Shown: positions 34,272 through 43,317 of the stretch, one piece after another | How positions within the stretch are numbered: the first letter of the stretch is position 1 | Layout of the letters: each line of letters opens with the position of its first letter | NCBI GenBank assembly: GCA_934716995.1 | Contig: CAKUYO010000009.1 | Coordinates: 1-64,000, forward strand | Length of the DNA stretch: 64,000 nucleotides | From: an uncultured Bacteroidales bacterium | GTDB lineage: Bacteria; Bacteroidota; Bacteroidia; Bacteroidales; Paludibacteraceae | Reading direction: 5' to 3' | Translations under genes and position numbers: made by a program | The notes under the pieces: generated by a model | Seen by the model: only the letters and a program-made list of their open reading frames with translations | What the model was told of the DNA's origin: nothing | Databases searched by the model: none

Positions 34272-36638
34272 TTGATTTATCCTGACAACATAGAAGAAAA
34301 GATTGATTTCGTCGTTATCCGCGACGAATTGCACCGCCGTTGTACATCGTCTCTCGGGCGCGAGCAGGTGGACACAATGGCTTTCCTTACCGACTATGGG
34401 ACGATAACGTTGCTTCTCTCCGAAACCGATGAGATGAAGCATATCCTCGAGGACGGTTCGTTGGACTTCCCGCGCGGGGAGATACACGATGTCCGCGAGG
34501 CACTGGGGCGTATCCGTATCGAGGGGCTTTTCTTGGACGAGGCGGAACTTTTTGCATTGCGCAAGACCCTCGACTATGCCCATCAGTTGGAGCATTTCTT
34601 TGCTTCGCTGGACGAGGAGCGTTTCCCTATTTTGCACCAACTGCCTTCGCAAAATGCAGACAATCAGAGCATAGGAGACATTGTACGCAGTATAGACCGT
34701 GTCTTGGACAAGTACGGGCGTTTGGCGGATAATGCCTCGCCCGAACTGGCGCGTATCCGCCACGAACAGACCCTCGTGCAGGGCAGCGTGGGGCGTGCTT
34801 TGGGGCAGATACTGCGCCAGGCGCAGGCGGAGGGCATCCTCGACAAGGATGTTACGCCCACTCTCCGCGAGGGGCGTTTGGTTATCCCCGTGCCGCCTGC
34901 CTATAAGCGTAAGATCGGCGGTATTGTCCACGACGAGTCAGCCACGGGCAAGACCGTCTATGTGGAGCCGCAACAGGTGGTGGAAGCCAACAACCATATC
35001 CGCGAATTGGAGGGGGCAGAACGCCGTGAGCGCGTCCGTATATTGCAAGACCTCACTGCCCGCCTGCGTCCGGGGGTACCGGCTATCCTGCAGAGCGAAC
35101 AGATGCTGGCGCACGTGGATTTTCTCCGTGCCAAAGCACAGTTGGCGCAGACGCTGCACGCCATTTGTCCGGAGGTAAACAAAGAACCCGTTATCGATTG
35201 GCAGCAGGCCCGCCACTCCGTGCTGTATCTCAAGTTCATACAGCAGGGCAAGACAGTAGTGCCGCTTTCGCTTCGGCTGCAAGCCGACGAAAACCGTATG
35301 CTCATCATCAGCGGACCGAATGCGGGTGGTAAGTCGGTGTGTCTCAAGACAGTAGCCCTTTTGCAGTATATGCTCCAATGCGGTCTGTTGGTGCCATTGG
35401 CGGAAACGAGTCGTATGGGAGTCTTTGACCAACTGATGATAGATGTCGGGGACGCACAGTCTATCGAAGACGACCTATCGACCTACTCGGGGCACCTGAA
35501 GAATATGAAGGCGTTTGTACGCTATGCCGATGCCCGTACGCTCCTTTTGATAGACGAGTTCGGCACGGGTACCGAGCCGCTTATCGGCGGGGCTATCGCC
35601 GAGGCGGTACTGACGCAACTTGTTGAACAGCAGGCTTTTGGCGTTATCACCACCCACTATACCAACCTCAAGCATTTCGCCGAGCAGACGCGCGGTGTGG
35701 TCAATGGGGCGATGCTTTACGACCGCGGGCAGATGCGTCCGCTTTTCCAACTCTCTATCGGGCAGGCGGGCAGCAGTTTTGCCATTGAGATTGCCAGACA
35801 GATCGGTCTCCCCGAACAGATTATCGCCTATGCCACGGAGTTGGTCGGTGAGGAGCACATTGACTACGACAAACAACTGCAGGACATCGCCCGCGACAAA
35901 CGCTATTGGGAGAACAAACGCCAGAATATCCGCCAGCGCGAGAAACACCTCGAGGAACGTATTGCCTACTACGAGCAGGAGATTGCGGGGCTCAAGGCGA
36001 AGAAACGCGAGGTGATGGACGAGGCCAAGCAGCAGGCGGCAGACCTGTTGCAGCAGAGCAATGCCGCTATCGAGCGCACTATCCGCGAGATCAAAGAGGC
36101 GAAAGCCGAGAAAGAGCGCACGCAGCAAGCCCGTCAGCGCGTGGAGAATATGAAACAGAAAGTGCAACCTGTTTCCGCAAAGAAAAACAACAAAAACGGG
36201 GGCGCAGACACCTCGTCTGCGGTAAACGGCAAAACCGTTATGCGCGATTTCAGCGACCTTCGCGCCCTGCGCAAGCAGAAAACGGAAGCCCCCAACGAAC
36301 AGAAAGTGCAAGCAGGAAAAGGTACCGGTGGGGGAGGGTATTCTTCTATGGTGCGGCAGCGTGTCCTTTCTTTCGAGCGTACCCTCGACCTGCGCGGCTA
36401 CCGTGTGGACGAGGCGTTGGAGCGCTTCATCGCCTATCTGGACGATGCCGTGATGGTCAATGCCGGCGAGGTAACCATTCTCCACGGCACGGGTACGGGA
36501 GCCGTCAAGCAGATCGTGCGCGACTATATCGACACCTGTAACAAACAACGCCGCAAGCGTGGTGCCGAACCGCTTCGCTACCACGACGGCGACCCCAACC
36601 ACGGCGGTGCGGGGCTGACTGTTATCACAATTCCCTGA
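34272..36638 (+). CDS. mutS2: Endonuclease MutS2
   Basis: 788 residues beginning at TTG (34272); no ATG is available in frame before the upstream stop, and the first residues (IYPDNIEEKIDFVVIRDEL) match family starts. An N-terminal helical core is followed by the ABC-type ATPase: Walker A ISGPNAGGKSVCLKT (near 350), signature STYSGHLKNM and Walker B LLLIDEFGTGTEP (near 424). A long coiled coil (about 530-640) and a C-terminal Smr nuclease domain (LDLRGYRVDEALERF, then ILHGTGTGAVKQIV) follow. MutS2 acts on branched DNA and, in some bacteria, on collided ribosomes; the role here is not resolved. Family length is usual. Confidence 0.95.
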   Translation: MIYPDNIEEKIDFVVIRDELHRRCTSSLGREQVDTMAFLTDYGTITLLLSETDEMKHILEDGSLDFPRGEIHDVREALGRIRIEGLFLDEAELFALRKTLDYAHQLEHFFASLDEERFPILHQLPSQNADNQSIGDIVRSIDRVLDKYGRLADNASPELARIRHEQTLVQGSVGRALGQILRQAQAEGILDKDVTPTLREGRLVIPVPPAYKRKIGGIVHDESATGKTVYVEPQQVVEANNHIRELEGAERRERVRILQDLTARLRPGVPAILQSEQMLAHVDFLRAKAQLAQTLHAICPEVNKEPVIDWQQARHSVLYLKFIQQGKTVVPLSLRLQADENRMLIISGPNAGGKSVCLKTVALLQYMLQCGLLVPLAETSRMGVFDQLMIDVGDAQSIEDDLSTYSGHLKNMKAFVRYADARTLLLIDEFGTGTEPLIGGAIAEAVLTQLVEQQAFGVITTHYTNLKHFAEQTRGVVNGAMLYDRGQMRPLFQLSIGQAGSSFAIEIARQIGLPEQIIAYATELVGEEHIDYDKQLQDIARDKRYWENKRQNIRQREKHLEERIAYYEQEIAGLKAKKREVMDEAKQQAADLLQQSNAAIERTIREIKEAKAEKERTQQARQRVENMKQKVQPVSAKKNNKNGGADTSSAVNGKTVMRDFSDLRALRKQKTEAPNEQKVQAGKGTGGGGYSSMVRQRVLSFERTLDLRGYRVDEALERFIAYLDDAVMVNAGEVTILHGTGTGAVKQIVRDYIDTCNKQRRKRGAEPLRYHDGDPNHGGAGLTVITIP

Positions 36639-36675
36639 TAGTCGGTATGAATCTGTATTGCTTCGTTGTAGAAGG

Positions 36676-36711
36676 TATAGGTGATTGATAGGTGATTCCG
36701 CTTATGATAGG
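36676..36711. repeat. 11-base-period array
   Basis: Two units ATAGGTGATTG/ATAGGTGATTC and a third related one (CTTATGATAGG) in the gap after mutS2. Confidence 0.6.
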
Positions 36712-36744
36712 CTTTGCCCGAAATTCCTTTGTAATTCAAACAAA

Positions 36745-37491
36745 ATGAAAAAACTTTCTTTACTTTTGTTCTTTGGCGTGTTTGCCATTGCTTTGTCGGC
36801 TGCGCCCAAGGAGTACACTGCCCGCGACGGACATTCCCTCCGTGGTTTTGGCAATACGGGCTACGAACTGTCGGTGAGTGCCGAGTATGCTTACAACCGC
36901 ACGTATGAGCATTTCGGCAATTTCAATATCCAAGCCCTGATGCCCGTCAATCCGTATTTCGAGTTGCAAACCAACCTCCAGGCATCTACAGCGAACTACT
37001 ATACGGGTGCGCTTGTCCTGCGTCCGAAGTTCGCGCTTCCTGTGGGCGAATTGTTTGCAGAGACCGAGGTGCTGTATCGTGCGCTTGCCCGCAACCGGCA
37101 GGGCGATTTCTGTGCCGCACTCTCCGTGGGCTACCGTATGGACTATGTCTCGTTTCAGATCGGTATGTTCGGGCGCGTGATGAGCACGTGGGACAGAGAC
37201 TGGCATACCGAGGAAACCTACAACATAGAACCGTTCAACCTGCTGTACCGTTTGGAGGTGTTTTGCCGCCCGCAGACCTCGCGTTGGAATATCTCGGCTT
37301 GCTTTGCCAATATCGACGACTACCAGATGGAACGCATGTGGCAGCCGATTTTTATGCTCGGCGGACGCTACGACATCAACGACCATTGGCGTATCTCGTT
37401 GCAGGGTGAGTGCAAACCGACGGGTATGTTCCACCTTGATGCCACCTTTTACAGCGCATACGCACGCGCAGGGTTCACCTATAAATTTTGA
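36745..37491 (+). CDS. Hypothetical outer-membrane beta-barrel protein
   Basis: 248 residues from the ATG at 36745. A signal peptide (MKKLSLLLFFGVFAIALSAA) is followed by about ten amphipathic strands with alternating hydrophobic residues (YELSVSAEYAYNRTYEHFGN, then FELQTNLQASTANYYTGALV) and an aromatic C-terminus (AGFTYKF), the mark of outer-membrane barrels. No family was recognised. A metallophosphoesterase lipoprotein gene follows six bases later, so the two are probably cotranscribed. An exact function is not assigned. Confidence 0.75.
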   Translation: MKKLSLLLFFGVFAIALSAAPKEYTARDGHSLRGFGNTGYELSVSAEYAYNRTYEHFGNFNIQALMPVNPYFELQTNLQASTANYYTGALVLRPKFALPVGELFAETEVLYRALARNRQGDFCAALSVGYRMDYVSFQIGMFGRVMSTWDRDWHTEETYNIEPFNLLYRLEVFCRPQTSRWNISACFANIDDYQMERMWQPIFMLGGRYDINDHWRISLQGECKPTGMFHLDATFYSAYARAGFTYKF

Positions 37492-37497
37492 CGCTTT

Positions 37498-38370
37498 ATG
37501 AAAAAGAATATCCTTTTTGCGCTTTGTCTGCTGCTATTGGTTGCTTGCAACAACCCCAACTACGATATGCCCGGTATGTTCAACGGTACCAGCCCCGAAG
37601 TGGCAACCCGTTTTGCACACTCGATGGACTACAATGCCACTGTGGGGGAGACGCACCTCACTGTGCCTGCCGACTACCGTATCTATATATGTACTGACTC
37701 GCATATCGATTCCACCCACCACAATTTGGAGCAGTTCGTTTTGGCTTACAAGTCCGACCCGCTTTGCCCCTTTGCGCTCCACCTCGGCGACCTCATCAAT
37801 GCACAGGGCAACTACCCGCACGCCTGCCGCACACTGCAAACCGAACCCGCAGTGGCGCACCGCGACACGCTTTTTATTACGCCGGGCAACCACGACATCT
37901 ATTTCAACCAGTGGACGGAATACCGCGATTTGTTCCATACGTCCACCTATTGGTTCGACACGCAGGACGAGACCACAGGCAAGCCGTTGGATCTTTTTAT
38001 CTGCCTTGATTCGGCAGAGGGGACACTCGGTACACCACAGATGAAATGGCTGCGCAGCCTGTTGGAAGAGAAATCACGGGTCGGCTACCGCCATATCATC
38101 GTTTTCTCGCATACACATATGTTCAAGCAGGACGCCTCGCAGGGACATACCTCCAATTATGCGTTGGAGGAGACCTATGAGTTTACCGCTCTGCTGAGCA
38201 AATACCATGTGGATATGTACTGGTGCGGACACGACCATCATCGTGAAATCACCCGTTTCGGCAATACGACCTATATCATTGTGGATACCTGCCGCGATCC
38301 CGAAAACAAACCGTTCTATATGCAGGCGGATATGGGCAGCGAGATACATTATCGCTTTGTTGCGTTATAA
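37498..38370 (+). CDS. Metallophosphoesterase lipoprotein (calcineurin-like)
   Basis: 290 residues. The signal MKKNILFALCLLLLVAC ends in a lipobox, so the protein is anchored in the envelope. The calcineurin-like motifs are in order: CTDSHID (D-x-H), LHLGDLIN (GD), TPGNHDIYF (GNHD), VFSHTHMF and WCGHDHHRE (GH-x-H). Together they form a two-metal site that hydrolyses phosphate esters. Substrate unknown. It directly follows a gene for a predicted outer-membrane barrel, which suggests a shared envelope role. Confidence 0.88.
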   Translation: MKKNILFALCLLLLVACNNPNYDMPGMFNGTSPEVATRFAHSMDYNATVGETHLTVPADYRIYICTDSHIDSTHHNLEQFVLAYKSDPLCPFALHLGDLINAQGNYPHACRTLQTEPAVAHRDTLFITPGNHDIYFNQWTEYRDLFHTSTYWFDTQDETTGKPLDLFICLDSAEGTLGTPQMKWLRSLLEEKSRVGYRHIIVFSHTHMFKQDASQGHTSNYALEETYEFTALLSKYHVDMYWCGHDHHREITRFGNTTYIIVDTCRDPENKPFYMQADMGSEIHYRFVAL

Positions 38371-38386
38371 AATCTGCCACATCGGG

Positions 38387-38420
38387 CATTGCGCATTGTA
38401 CATTGTAAATTGTAATTTGC
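38387..38420. repeat. 7-base-period array
   Basis: Units CATTGCG, CATTGTA, CATTGTA and AATTGTA in tandem upstream of the phosphorylase promoter. Confidence 0.7.
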
Positions 38421-38421
38421 C

Positions 38422-38453
38422 TTTGGCAGTATCGTTTTTTTTTCGTACCTTTG
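38422..38453 (+). promoter_or_regulatory. Promoter of the alpha-glucan phosphorylase gene
   Basis: TTTG (38422-38425), a 20-base spacer and TACCTTTG (38446-38453). The leader to the ATG at 38532 is about 70 bases. Confidence 0.8.
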
Positions 38454-38531
38454 TGCGCTTTTTGAAAGAAGAACGGTATATGCCATATCATAAAAAAGAA
38501 AACTAAATACAAACTAATCATAACAAACGAA

Positions 38532-41090
38532 ATGAACATTAGAGTAAGTAACGTGAATCAGCCGCAGTGGAAGGAAGTGAACGTTCACGCCAATCTGCCT
38601 GAGAATCTGAACAAACTGCAAGAGATTGCCTACAACCTATGGTGGGTATGGAACTCGGATGCGAAGAACCTGTTCCGCTATATCGACAACGATGCTTGGC
38701 ATCGCGCACAGTCCAACCCGATTATGTTGCTCAATATCATCAGTTACGAGCGCATGGTCGAACTGAGCAAAGATGCACATTTTATGAAACAGTTGGATCA
38801 GATCTATGCTGATTTCCGCGCATACATGGATGCTCCCAAGGATGCTTCCAAACCGACGGTTGCCTATTTCTCTATGGAGTATGGTCTGACACATATCCTG
38901 AAGATTTATTCGGGTGGTCTGGGCGTCCTCGCAGGCGACTACCTCAAAGAAGCTTCCGACTGCAATGTGGATATGACCGCTATCGGTTTCCTCTATCGCT
39001 ACGGCTATTTTACCCAGACTCTCTCGCCTGAAGGACAGCAGATTGCCAACTACGAGGCGCAGAACTTCTCCAACCTGCCTATCACGCAGGTGAAGAACGC
39101 CGACGGTACTCCGCTGGTCGTAGAGGTGCCTTATCCCGGACGTGTGGTAAATGCGTACCTTTGGAAAGTGGCAGTGGGGCGTATCAGCCTCTATCTGCTT
39201 GATACCGACAACGAACTGAACTCGGAATGGGACCGTTCTATCACGCACCAACTCTATGGCGGCGACTGGGAGAACCGTATCAAACAAGAGATTCTGCTCG
39301 GTATCGGTGGCGTGCTTGCCCTCAAGAAACTCGGTATCAAGAAGGATGTATATCACTGCAACGAGGGACATGCTGCCCTTATGGGGCTGCAACGCCTTGT
39401 TGACCTTGTACAAGAGGATGGTCTGACTTTCAACCAGGCCAAAGAGGTGGTTCGCGCAAGCGGTCTCTACACCTGCCATACGCCCGTTCCTGCCGGCCAC
39501 GACTACTTCGAGGAGGGACTCTTCTACAAGTATATGAACGAGTACGCAGGCAAACTCGGTATCGAGTGGCACGACCTTATCGGTATGGGGCGTCAGAACC
39601 CGGATGACAACAACGAGAAATTCTCGATGTCGGTCTTTGCACTCAATACCTGCCAGGAGGCTAACGGCGTATCGTGGCTCCATGGCGAGGTGAGCAAGAA
39701 AATGTTTGCTCCTGTATGGCCGGGCTATTTCCCCGAAGAACTCCATGTAGACTATGTTACCAACGGTGTTCACATGCCTACATGGGCTGCCAGCGAATGG
39801 AAAGCAATCTACAAGGAGAATTTCCCGCTTGAGTGGTGGACCGACCAGTCGAACCCCGAGATGTGGAAAGCCTACAACGACATACCCGATGACATTATCT
39901 GGGCTACACGTATGAACCTCAAGAACAAACTCATTGATTATATCAAGGAGAAATTTCAAGAGGATTGGATGAAGACACAGGGCGATCCTGCCCGTATCGT
40001 ACGTGCGCTCAACGAGATGAACCCCAATAATCTTATCATCGGTTTCGGGCGTCGTTTCGCTACCTACAAACGTGCACATCTGCTCTTTACCGATCTCGAC
40101 CGTCTTGACAAGTTGGTAAACAACCCCAACTATCCTGTGCAGTTCCTCTTTACCGGTAAGGCACACCCTGCAGACGGCGGCGGACAAGGACTGATCAAAC
40201 GTATCATCGAGATCAGCCGTATGCCGCAGTTCCTCGGAAAGATCATCTTCTTGGAGAACTATGATATGCGTCTTGCCAAACGCTTGATTAGCGGTGTGGA
40301 TATCTGGCTCAATACGCCGACCCGTCCTCTTGAGGCATCGGGTACATCCGGTGAGAAAGCACAGATGAACGGTGTACTCAATTTCTCTGTCCTTGACGGT
40401 TGGTGGTACGAGGGGTATGTCAAAGGCGCAGGCTGGGCTCTGACCGATAAGCGTACCTACGAGAATCAGGCACACCAAGACCAACTCGATGCGGCTACTA
40501 TCTACGAGATGCTCGAGAATGAGATCATCCCGATGTACTATGCCAAGAACTCGAAAGGCTACTCTCCCGAGTGGATTCAGACCATCAAGAACTCGGTAAC
40601 GAAGATCACTCCGCGTTTCACTACCAAGCGTATGATGGACGACTATTTTGCAAAGTTCTACAACAAACTGGCAAAGCGTCATAATCTCCTGCTCGCGGAC
40701 AACTACAAGACTGCCAAAGAGATTGCCGCTTGGAAAGAGAATATGGTGGCACACTGGGACGAGATTGAGACTGTCAAGGTTGAGATGCCCGACTTGGATG
40801 CACCGAATGTCGGTGAGAAAGTGCGTGTGGCTGTCGAATTGGATACCCACAACCTCAACGATAAGGGCTTAGGCGTGGAACTCGTTGCTATCCGCACTTC
40901 TACCCATAACAACGACAAACTCTACGAAGTAGAGCCGTTGAAGTTGGTTAAGGTAGAGGGCTCGCACCTGTTCTTCGAGACCACCTACCAGTTTGACTAT
41001 GCCGGTGGCATGAAGTTCGGTTTGCGTATGTATCCTCAAAACGACCTTCTTCCCCACCGTATGGATTTCTGCTATGTCCGCTGGCTGTAA
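38532..41090 (+). CDS. glgP: Alpha-glucan (glycogen) phosphorylase, DUF3417 type
   Basis: 852 residues. The start (PENLNKLQEIAYNLWWVWNS) is the DUF3417 domain found at the N-terminus of Bacteroidota-type alpha-glucan phosphorylases. The catalytic GT35 domain follows: SMEYGLTHILKIYSGGLGVL, IGFGRRFATYKRAHL and the pyridoxal phosphate region PLEASGTSGEKAQMNGVLN before SVLDGWW. The enzyme releases glucose-1-phosphate from storage glucan with phosphate. A C-terminal extension of about 100 residues closes the protein. It has its own promoter and a strong terminator and is monocistronic. Confidence 0.93.
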   Translation: MNIRVSNVNQPQWKEVNVHANLPENLNKLQEIAYNLWWVWNSDAKNLFRYIDNDAWHRAQSNPIMLLNIISYERMVELSKDAHFMKQLDQIYADFRAYMDAPKDASKPTVAYFSMEYGLTHILKIYSGGLGVLAGDYLKEASDCNVDMTAIGFLYRYGYFTQTLSPEGQQIANYEAQNFSNLPITQVKNADGTPLVVEVPYPGRVVNAYLWKVAVGRISLYLLDTDNELNSEWDRSITHQLYGGDWENRIKQEILLGIGGVLALKKLGIKKDVYHCNEGHAALMGLQRLVDLVQEDGLTFNQAKEVVRASGLYTCHTPVPAGHDYFEEGLFYKYMNEYAGKLGIEWHDLIGMGRQNPDDNNEKFSMSVFALNTCQEANGVSWLHGEVSKKMFAPVWPGYFPEELHVDYVTNGVHMPTWAASEWKAIYKENFPLEWWTDQSNPEMWKAYNDIPDDIIWATRMNLKNKLIDYIKEKFQEDWMKTQGDPARIVRALNEMNPNNLIIGFGRRFATYKRAHLLFTDLDRLDKLVNNPNYPVQFLFTGKAHPADGGGQGLIKRIIEISRMPQFLGKIIFLENYDMRLAKRLISGVDIWLNTPTRPLEASGTSGEKAQMNGVLNFSVLDGWWYEGYVKGAGWALTDKRTYENQAHQDQLDAATIYEMLENEIIPMYYAKNSKGYSPEWIQTIKNSVTKITPRFTTKRMMDDYFAKFYNKLAKRHNLLLADNYKTAKEIAAWKENMVAHWDEIETVKVEMPDLDAPNVGEKVRVAVELDTHNLNDKGLGVELVAIRTSTHNNDKLYEVEPLKLVKVEGSHLFFETTYQFDYAGGMKFGLRMYPQNDLLPHRMDFCYVRWL

Positions 41091-41113
41091 TATAGCATCA
41101 TCTTGTAATAAAT

Positions 41114-41157
41114 AAAAAAACACGTTGCTCAATTGGATTTGTGCAACGTGTTTTTTT
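41114..41157 (+). terminator. Intrinsic terminator after glgP
   Basis: Stem ACACGTTGC / GCAACGTGT extended by A7/T7 tracts, with a 14-base loop. It lies 24 bases after the stop. Confidence 0.85.
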
Positions 41158-41232
41158 ATTCTTTATAAAGGATTTGAAGACCTGTTTTTGTACCTCTCTG
41201 TATTTTATTTGTTTTCATTGTTTTGTCTTCAT

Positions 41233-41263
41233 TTGCAGGTATGCAGAATTTGTAGTACCTTTG
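41233..41263 (+). promoter_or_regulatory. Promoter of the leader RNA and surface lipoprotein gene
   Basis: TTG (41233-41235), a 20-base spacer and TACCTTTG (41256-41263). The nearest supported start codon lies about 385 bases downstream. Confidence 0.8.
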
Positions 41264-41269
41264 TACTCG

Positions 41270-41648
41270 TAAAGTCTCAAAAGACTGTACAGACATAATC
41301 ATTAGCGTTTATTGACGCTTTGTTTGGGCTAAACGAAACTTCGCAATTTTCGAAAAAAGAGTCGCAACCAAAGTAGCAGTAGATGCCTATTGGTGTGATG
41401 TAGGTCGCACTATGCTTATTTATAGGGCATAGTGTGCTGTCATATCAGCGTAGGTTTCCTGTTGCTTGTTTGACTCTTTAGGCAATGCGAAGGCCTCGTT
41501 TAGCGAACAAGCAACACGAGGTCTGCGCTTTCTTTGTGTCTGTATATCAACAGGAACAAGGGCAAGTTTCTGATTGTTAAAGTAATTATCGTGCGTCATG
41601 CCCAACGCACACCAAAAGTTGCGCCCGACACGTATCAGGGTAGAAAGT
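41270..41648 (+). ncRNA. Long structured leader RNA (unrecognised)
   Basis: The region between a full promoter and the ATG at 41649 contains no supported gene but many complementary segments: 41408-41415 with 41427-41434 (8 bp); 41461-41470 with 41506-41515 (10 bp, perfect); 41487-41499 with 41516-41528 (12 of 13 paired); 41456-41464 with 41548-41556 (9 bp, perfect); and 41591-41596 with 41605-41610 (6 bp). The second and third pairings interleave, so they form either a pseudoknot or two exclusive folds, and the fourth competes with the second. This suggests a regulatory leader or a separate small RNA. I know no matching RNA class. Structure is read by eye; no folding energy was computed. Confidence 0.5.
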
Positions 41649-42713
41649 ATGAAAAAACAAACAATTATCACTCTGTTCGCCATTGCATTGGCGATAGTTG
41701 GCTGTGAACCGAAGAACCCGCCCGCACCCAATCCCGAAAACCCCAATGACACCACCGTAGTCAATCCGCCCGACACTATTCCCGAAGAGCCCAAAGTGCC
41801 TTTCCCGTCCGAGGGCTATCTCCCCGCCAAGTTCCAAGTGGCAGATGGCAAATACGTCTATTTCTTCAAAGGCAACTTGCAGTTCAATGCCGCCCAAGGT
41901 GAGCACGCTTGTGCCGACACCACCACGCAGAAAGGCACATGGCGTTTCGCAGAGCACCAATACGATTGTGTATATCCTTCCGGCAACTCCCAAGCCTCGG
42001 AGACTTATGATGGCTGGATTGACAATTTCGCATGGGGAACCAGTGGCTGGAACAGCGGCGCAGTATGCTACCAGCCATGGAGTACATCGGGCGACAAAGA
42101 GGACTACAATGTCGGCAACAACCCGAACAGCGACCTTACCGGCGACCTCGCCTTTGCCGATTGGGGCGTGTATAATGCCATATCCAACGGCGGTAATCTG
42201 CCTTGCCAATGGCGCACGCTGACTATGCCTGAATGGCAGTATCTGTTCCGCAACACCCATTGGGCTTTTGCCCGTGTCCTTGTCTCCGAGGAACTTTATG
42301 TAAACGGTATGATGTTTATTCCCGACGGATTTACCAAGCCTGCGGACATCAATATCGTGGAAGTAGGTACGGGTAACCTTGAAAAGAACGACGCTTCGGA
42401 TATGAAGAAAGCACTTCCCATCAACAAATACACTTTGGAGCAGTTCGATTTGCTGGAAGCACAGGGGTGTGTCTTGCTGCCCTTTGCTGACGAAACGAAA
42501 GATCAATACTCGAAAGGATACTACTGGTCAGCCTCCACGGACGGAGAGATGCGCGCACGCAAGTGGCACGTGGTGTTCAATTATCCGCAGATTGATGATG
42601 AGTTCCCCGAGTTTAGTTCCGACGGCTATACGATGGTGAACTTCAATGATGCCAATTGTGCCGACAGAAACCACCGGCTTGCTGTACGTCTTGTAGTGGA
42701 TGCCCGCAACTGA
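41649..42713 (+). CDS. Surface lipoprotein with FISUMP/DUF1566-like repeat domain
   Basis: 354 residues from the ATG at 41649. A lipoprotein signal (MKKQTIITLFAIALAIVGC) is followed by a proline-rich linker (PPAPNPENPNDTTVVNPPDT) that probably places the domain outside the cell. The remainder carries W-rich motifs (LAFADWGVYNAISNGGNLPC, QWRTLTMPEWQYLFRNTHWA) and ends GYYWSAST...NHRLAVRLV, the pattern of the Fibrobacter major paralogue and C-type lectin-like families. Binding rather than catalysis is likely. It is preceded by an unusually long structured leader and followed by a long hairpin. The C-terminal region is of the kind diversified by retroelements elsewhere, but no reverse transcriptase is in this window. 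Confidence 0.72.
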   Translation: MKKQTIITLFAIALAIVGCEPKNPPAPNPENPNDTTVVNPPDTIPEEPKVPFPSEGYLPAKFQVADGKYVYFFKGNLQFNAAQGEHACADTTTQKGTWRFAEHQYDCVYPSGNSQASETYDGWIDNFAWGTSGWNSGAVCYQPWSTSGDKEDYNVGNNPNSDLTGDLAFADWGVYNAISNGGNLPCQWRTLTMPEWQYLFRNTHWAFARVLVSEELYVNGMMFIPDGFTKPADINIVEVGTGNLEKNDASDMKKALPINKYTLEQFDLLEAQGCVLLPFADETKDQYSKGYYWSASTDGEMRARKWHVVFNYPQIDDEFPEFSSDGYTMVNFNDANCADRNHRLAVRLVVDARN

Positions 42714-42750
42714 AATTTTTCTCCAATAATATCATAAGATAATACAAAGA

Positions 42751-42814
42751 ATGAGATAATACAAAGACTGCCTGACAATGCAAAATTTGTCAGGCAGTCT
42801 TTGTATTATCTCAT
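42751..42814. terminator. 28-bp perfect inverted repeat, probable bidirectional terminator
   Basis: Arms 42751-42778 and 42787-42814 are exact inverted copies of 28 bases with an 8-base loop, between the convergent lipoprotein and exbD genes. The core GACTGCCTGAC/GTCAGGCAGTC resembles the other terminators of the window, but the arms are much longer. A 14-base direct repeat (AGATAATACAAAGA) precedes and enters the left arm. Confidence 0.7.
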
Positions 42815-42844
42815 ACGCACTTTGTAATGCAAAGTGCCGTGTGA

Positions 42845-43315
42845 TCAATACGATGTGCGTTGAGTGGCAGCGTAACTGATTTTGAGCGCGTATGCACGGC
42901 GGAGTTCTTGCTTGATGTCGGCAATTACCCCCATACGTGTTTCCTTGTCAGCCTTGATGGAGACGGTCATCAAACCCTGCTCCTGCTCTTTCATAGACGA
43001 ACGCTCGTTGATGATATACTCGCCAATCTCTTTGGTCTCTGCAAATGCATCATCCAACTGGATACGTGTCTCAGCACCATATTGTTTGCGGAACTCTGCG
43101 GTAGGTGTACCTACGTAGATATAGCGCACCAACGATTTCTTCTCGAGTTTGGTCAATTCGGTTGCACTCGGTACCGTGAACTGAACCTTGTACGTTACCT
43201 CTTTCATCGAGGTTACGGACATAAAGAAGAACAAAAGCATAAAGATGATATCGGGGAGTGACGACGTGTTCAATGCCGGCATCTCGCGTTTCTCATTTCT
43301 ACGTATCTTTGCCAT
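42845..43315 (-). CDS. ExbD/TolR family biopolymer transport protein
   Basis: 156 residues with one membrane helix near the N-terminus (about 18-38, SLPDIIFMLLFFFMSVTSM) carrying the conserved proton-relay aspartate at D22, and a periplasmic domain. Together with ExbB it would couple the proton gradient to TonB or Tol functions. The periplasmic part (ATELTKLEKKSLVRYIYVGT) is longer and more charged than in E. coli ExbD. It is the last gene of an exbB-(membrane protein)-exbD-exbD cluster, two bases after its neighbour. Confidence 0.88.
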   Translation of the reverse strand: MAKIRRNEKREMPALNTSSLPDIIFMLLFFFMSVTSMKEVTYKVQFTVPSATELTKLEKKSLVRYIYVGTPTAEFRKQYGAETRIQLDDAFAETKEIGEYIINERSSMKEQEQGLMTVSIKADKETRMGVIADIKQELRRAYALKISYAATQRTSY

Positions 43316-43317
43316 AA

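Noticed and set aside
41420..41794. Minus-strand open frame over the leader RNA
   Set aside because: The translation shows no domain, its start lies inside the opposite lipoprotein gene, and no promoter or ribosome site is visible. The interval is better explained by RNA structure.
42480..42713. Diversity-generating retroelement target at the end of the surface lipoprotein
   Set aside because: The fold type is suggestive, but no template repeat, reverse transcriptase or accessory gene is in the window.
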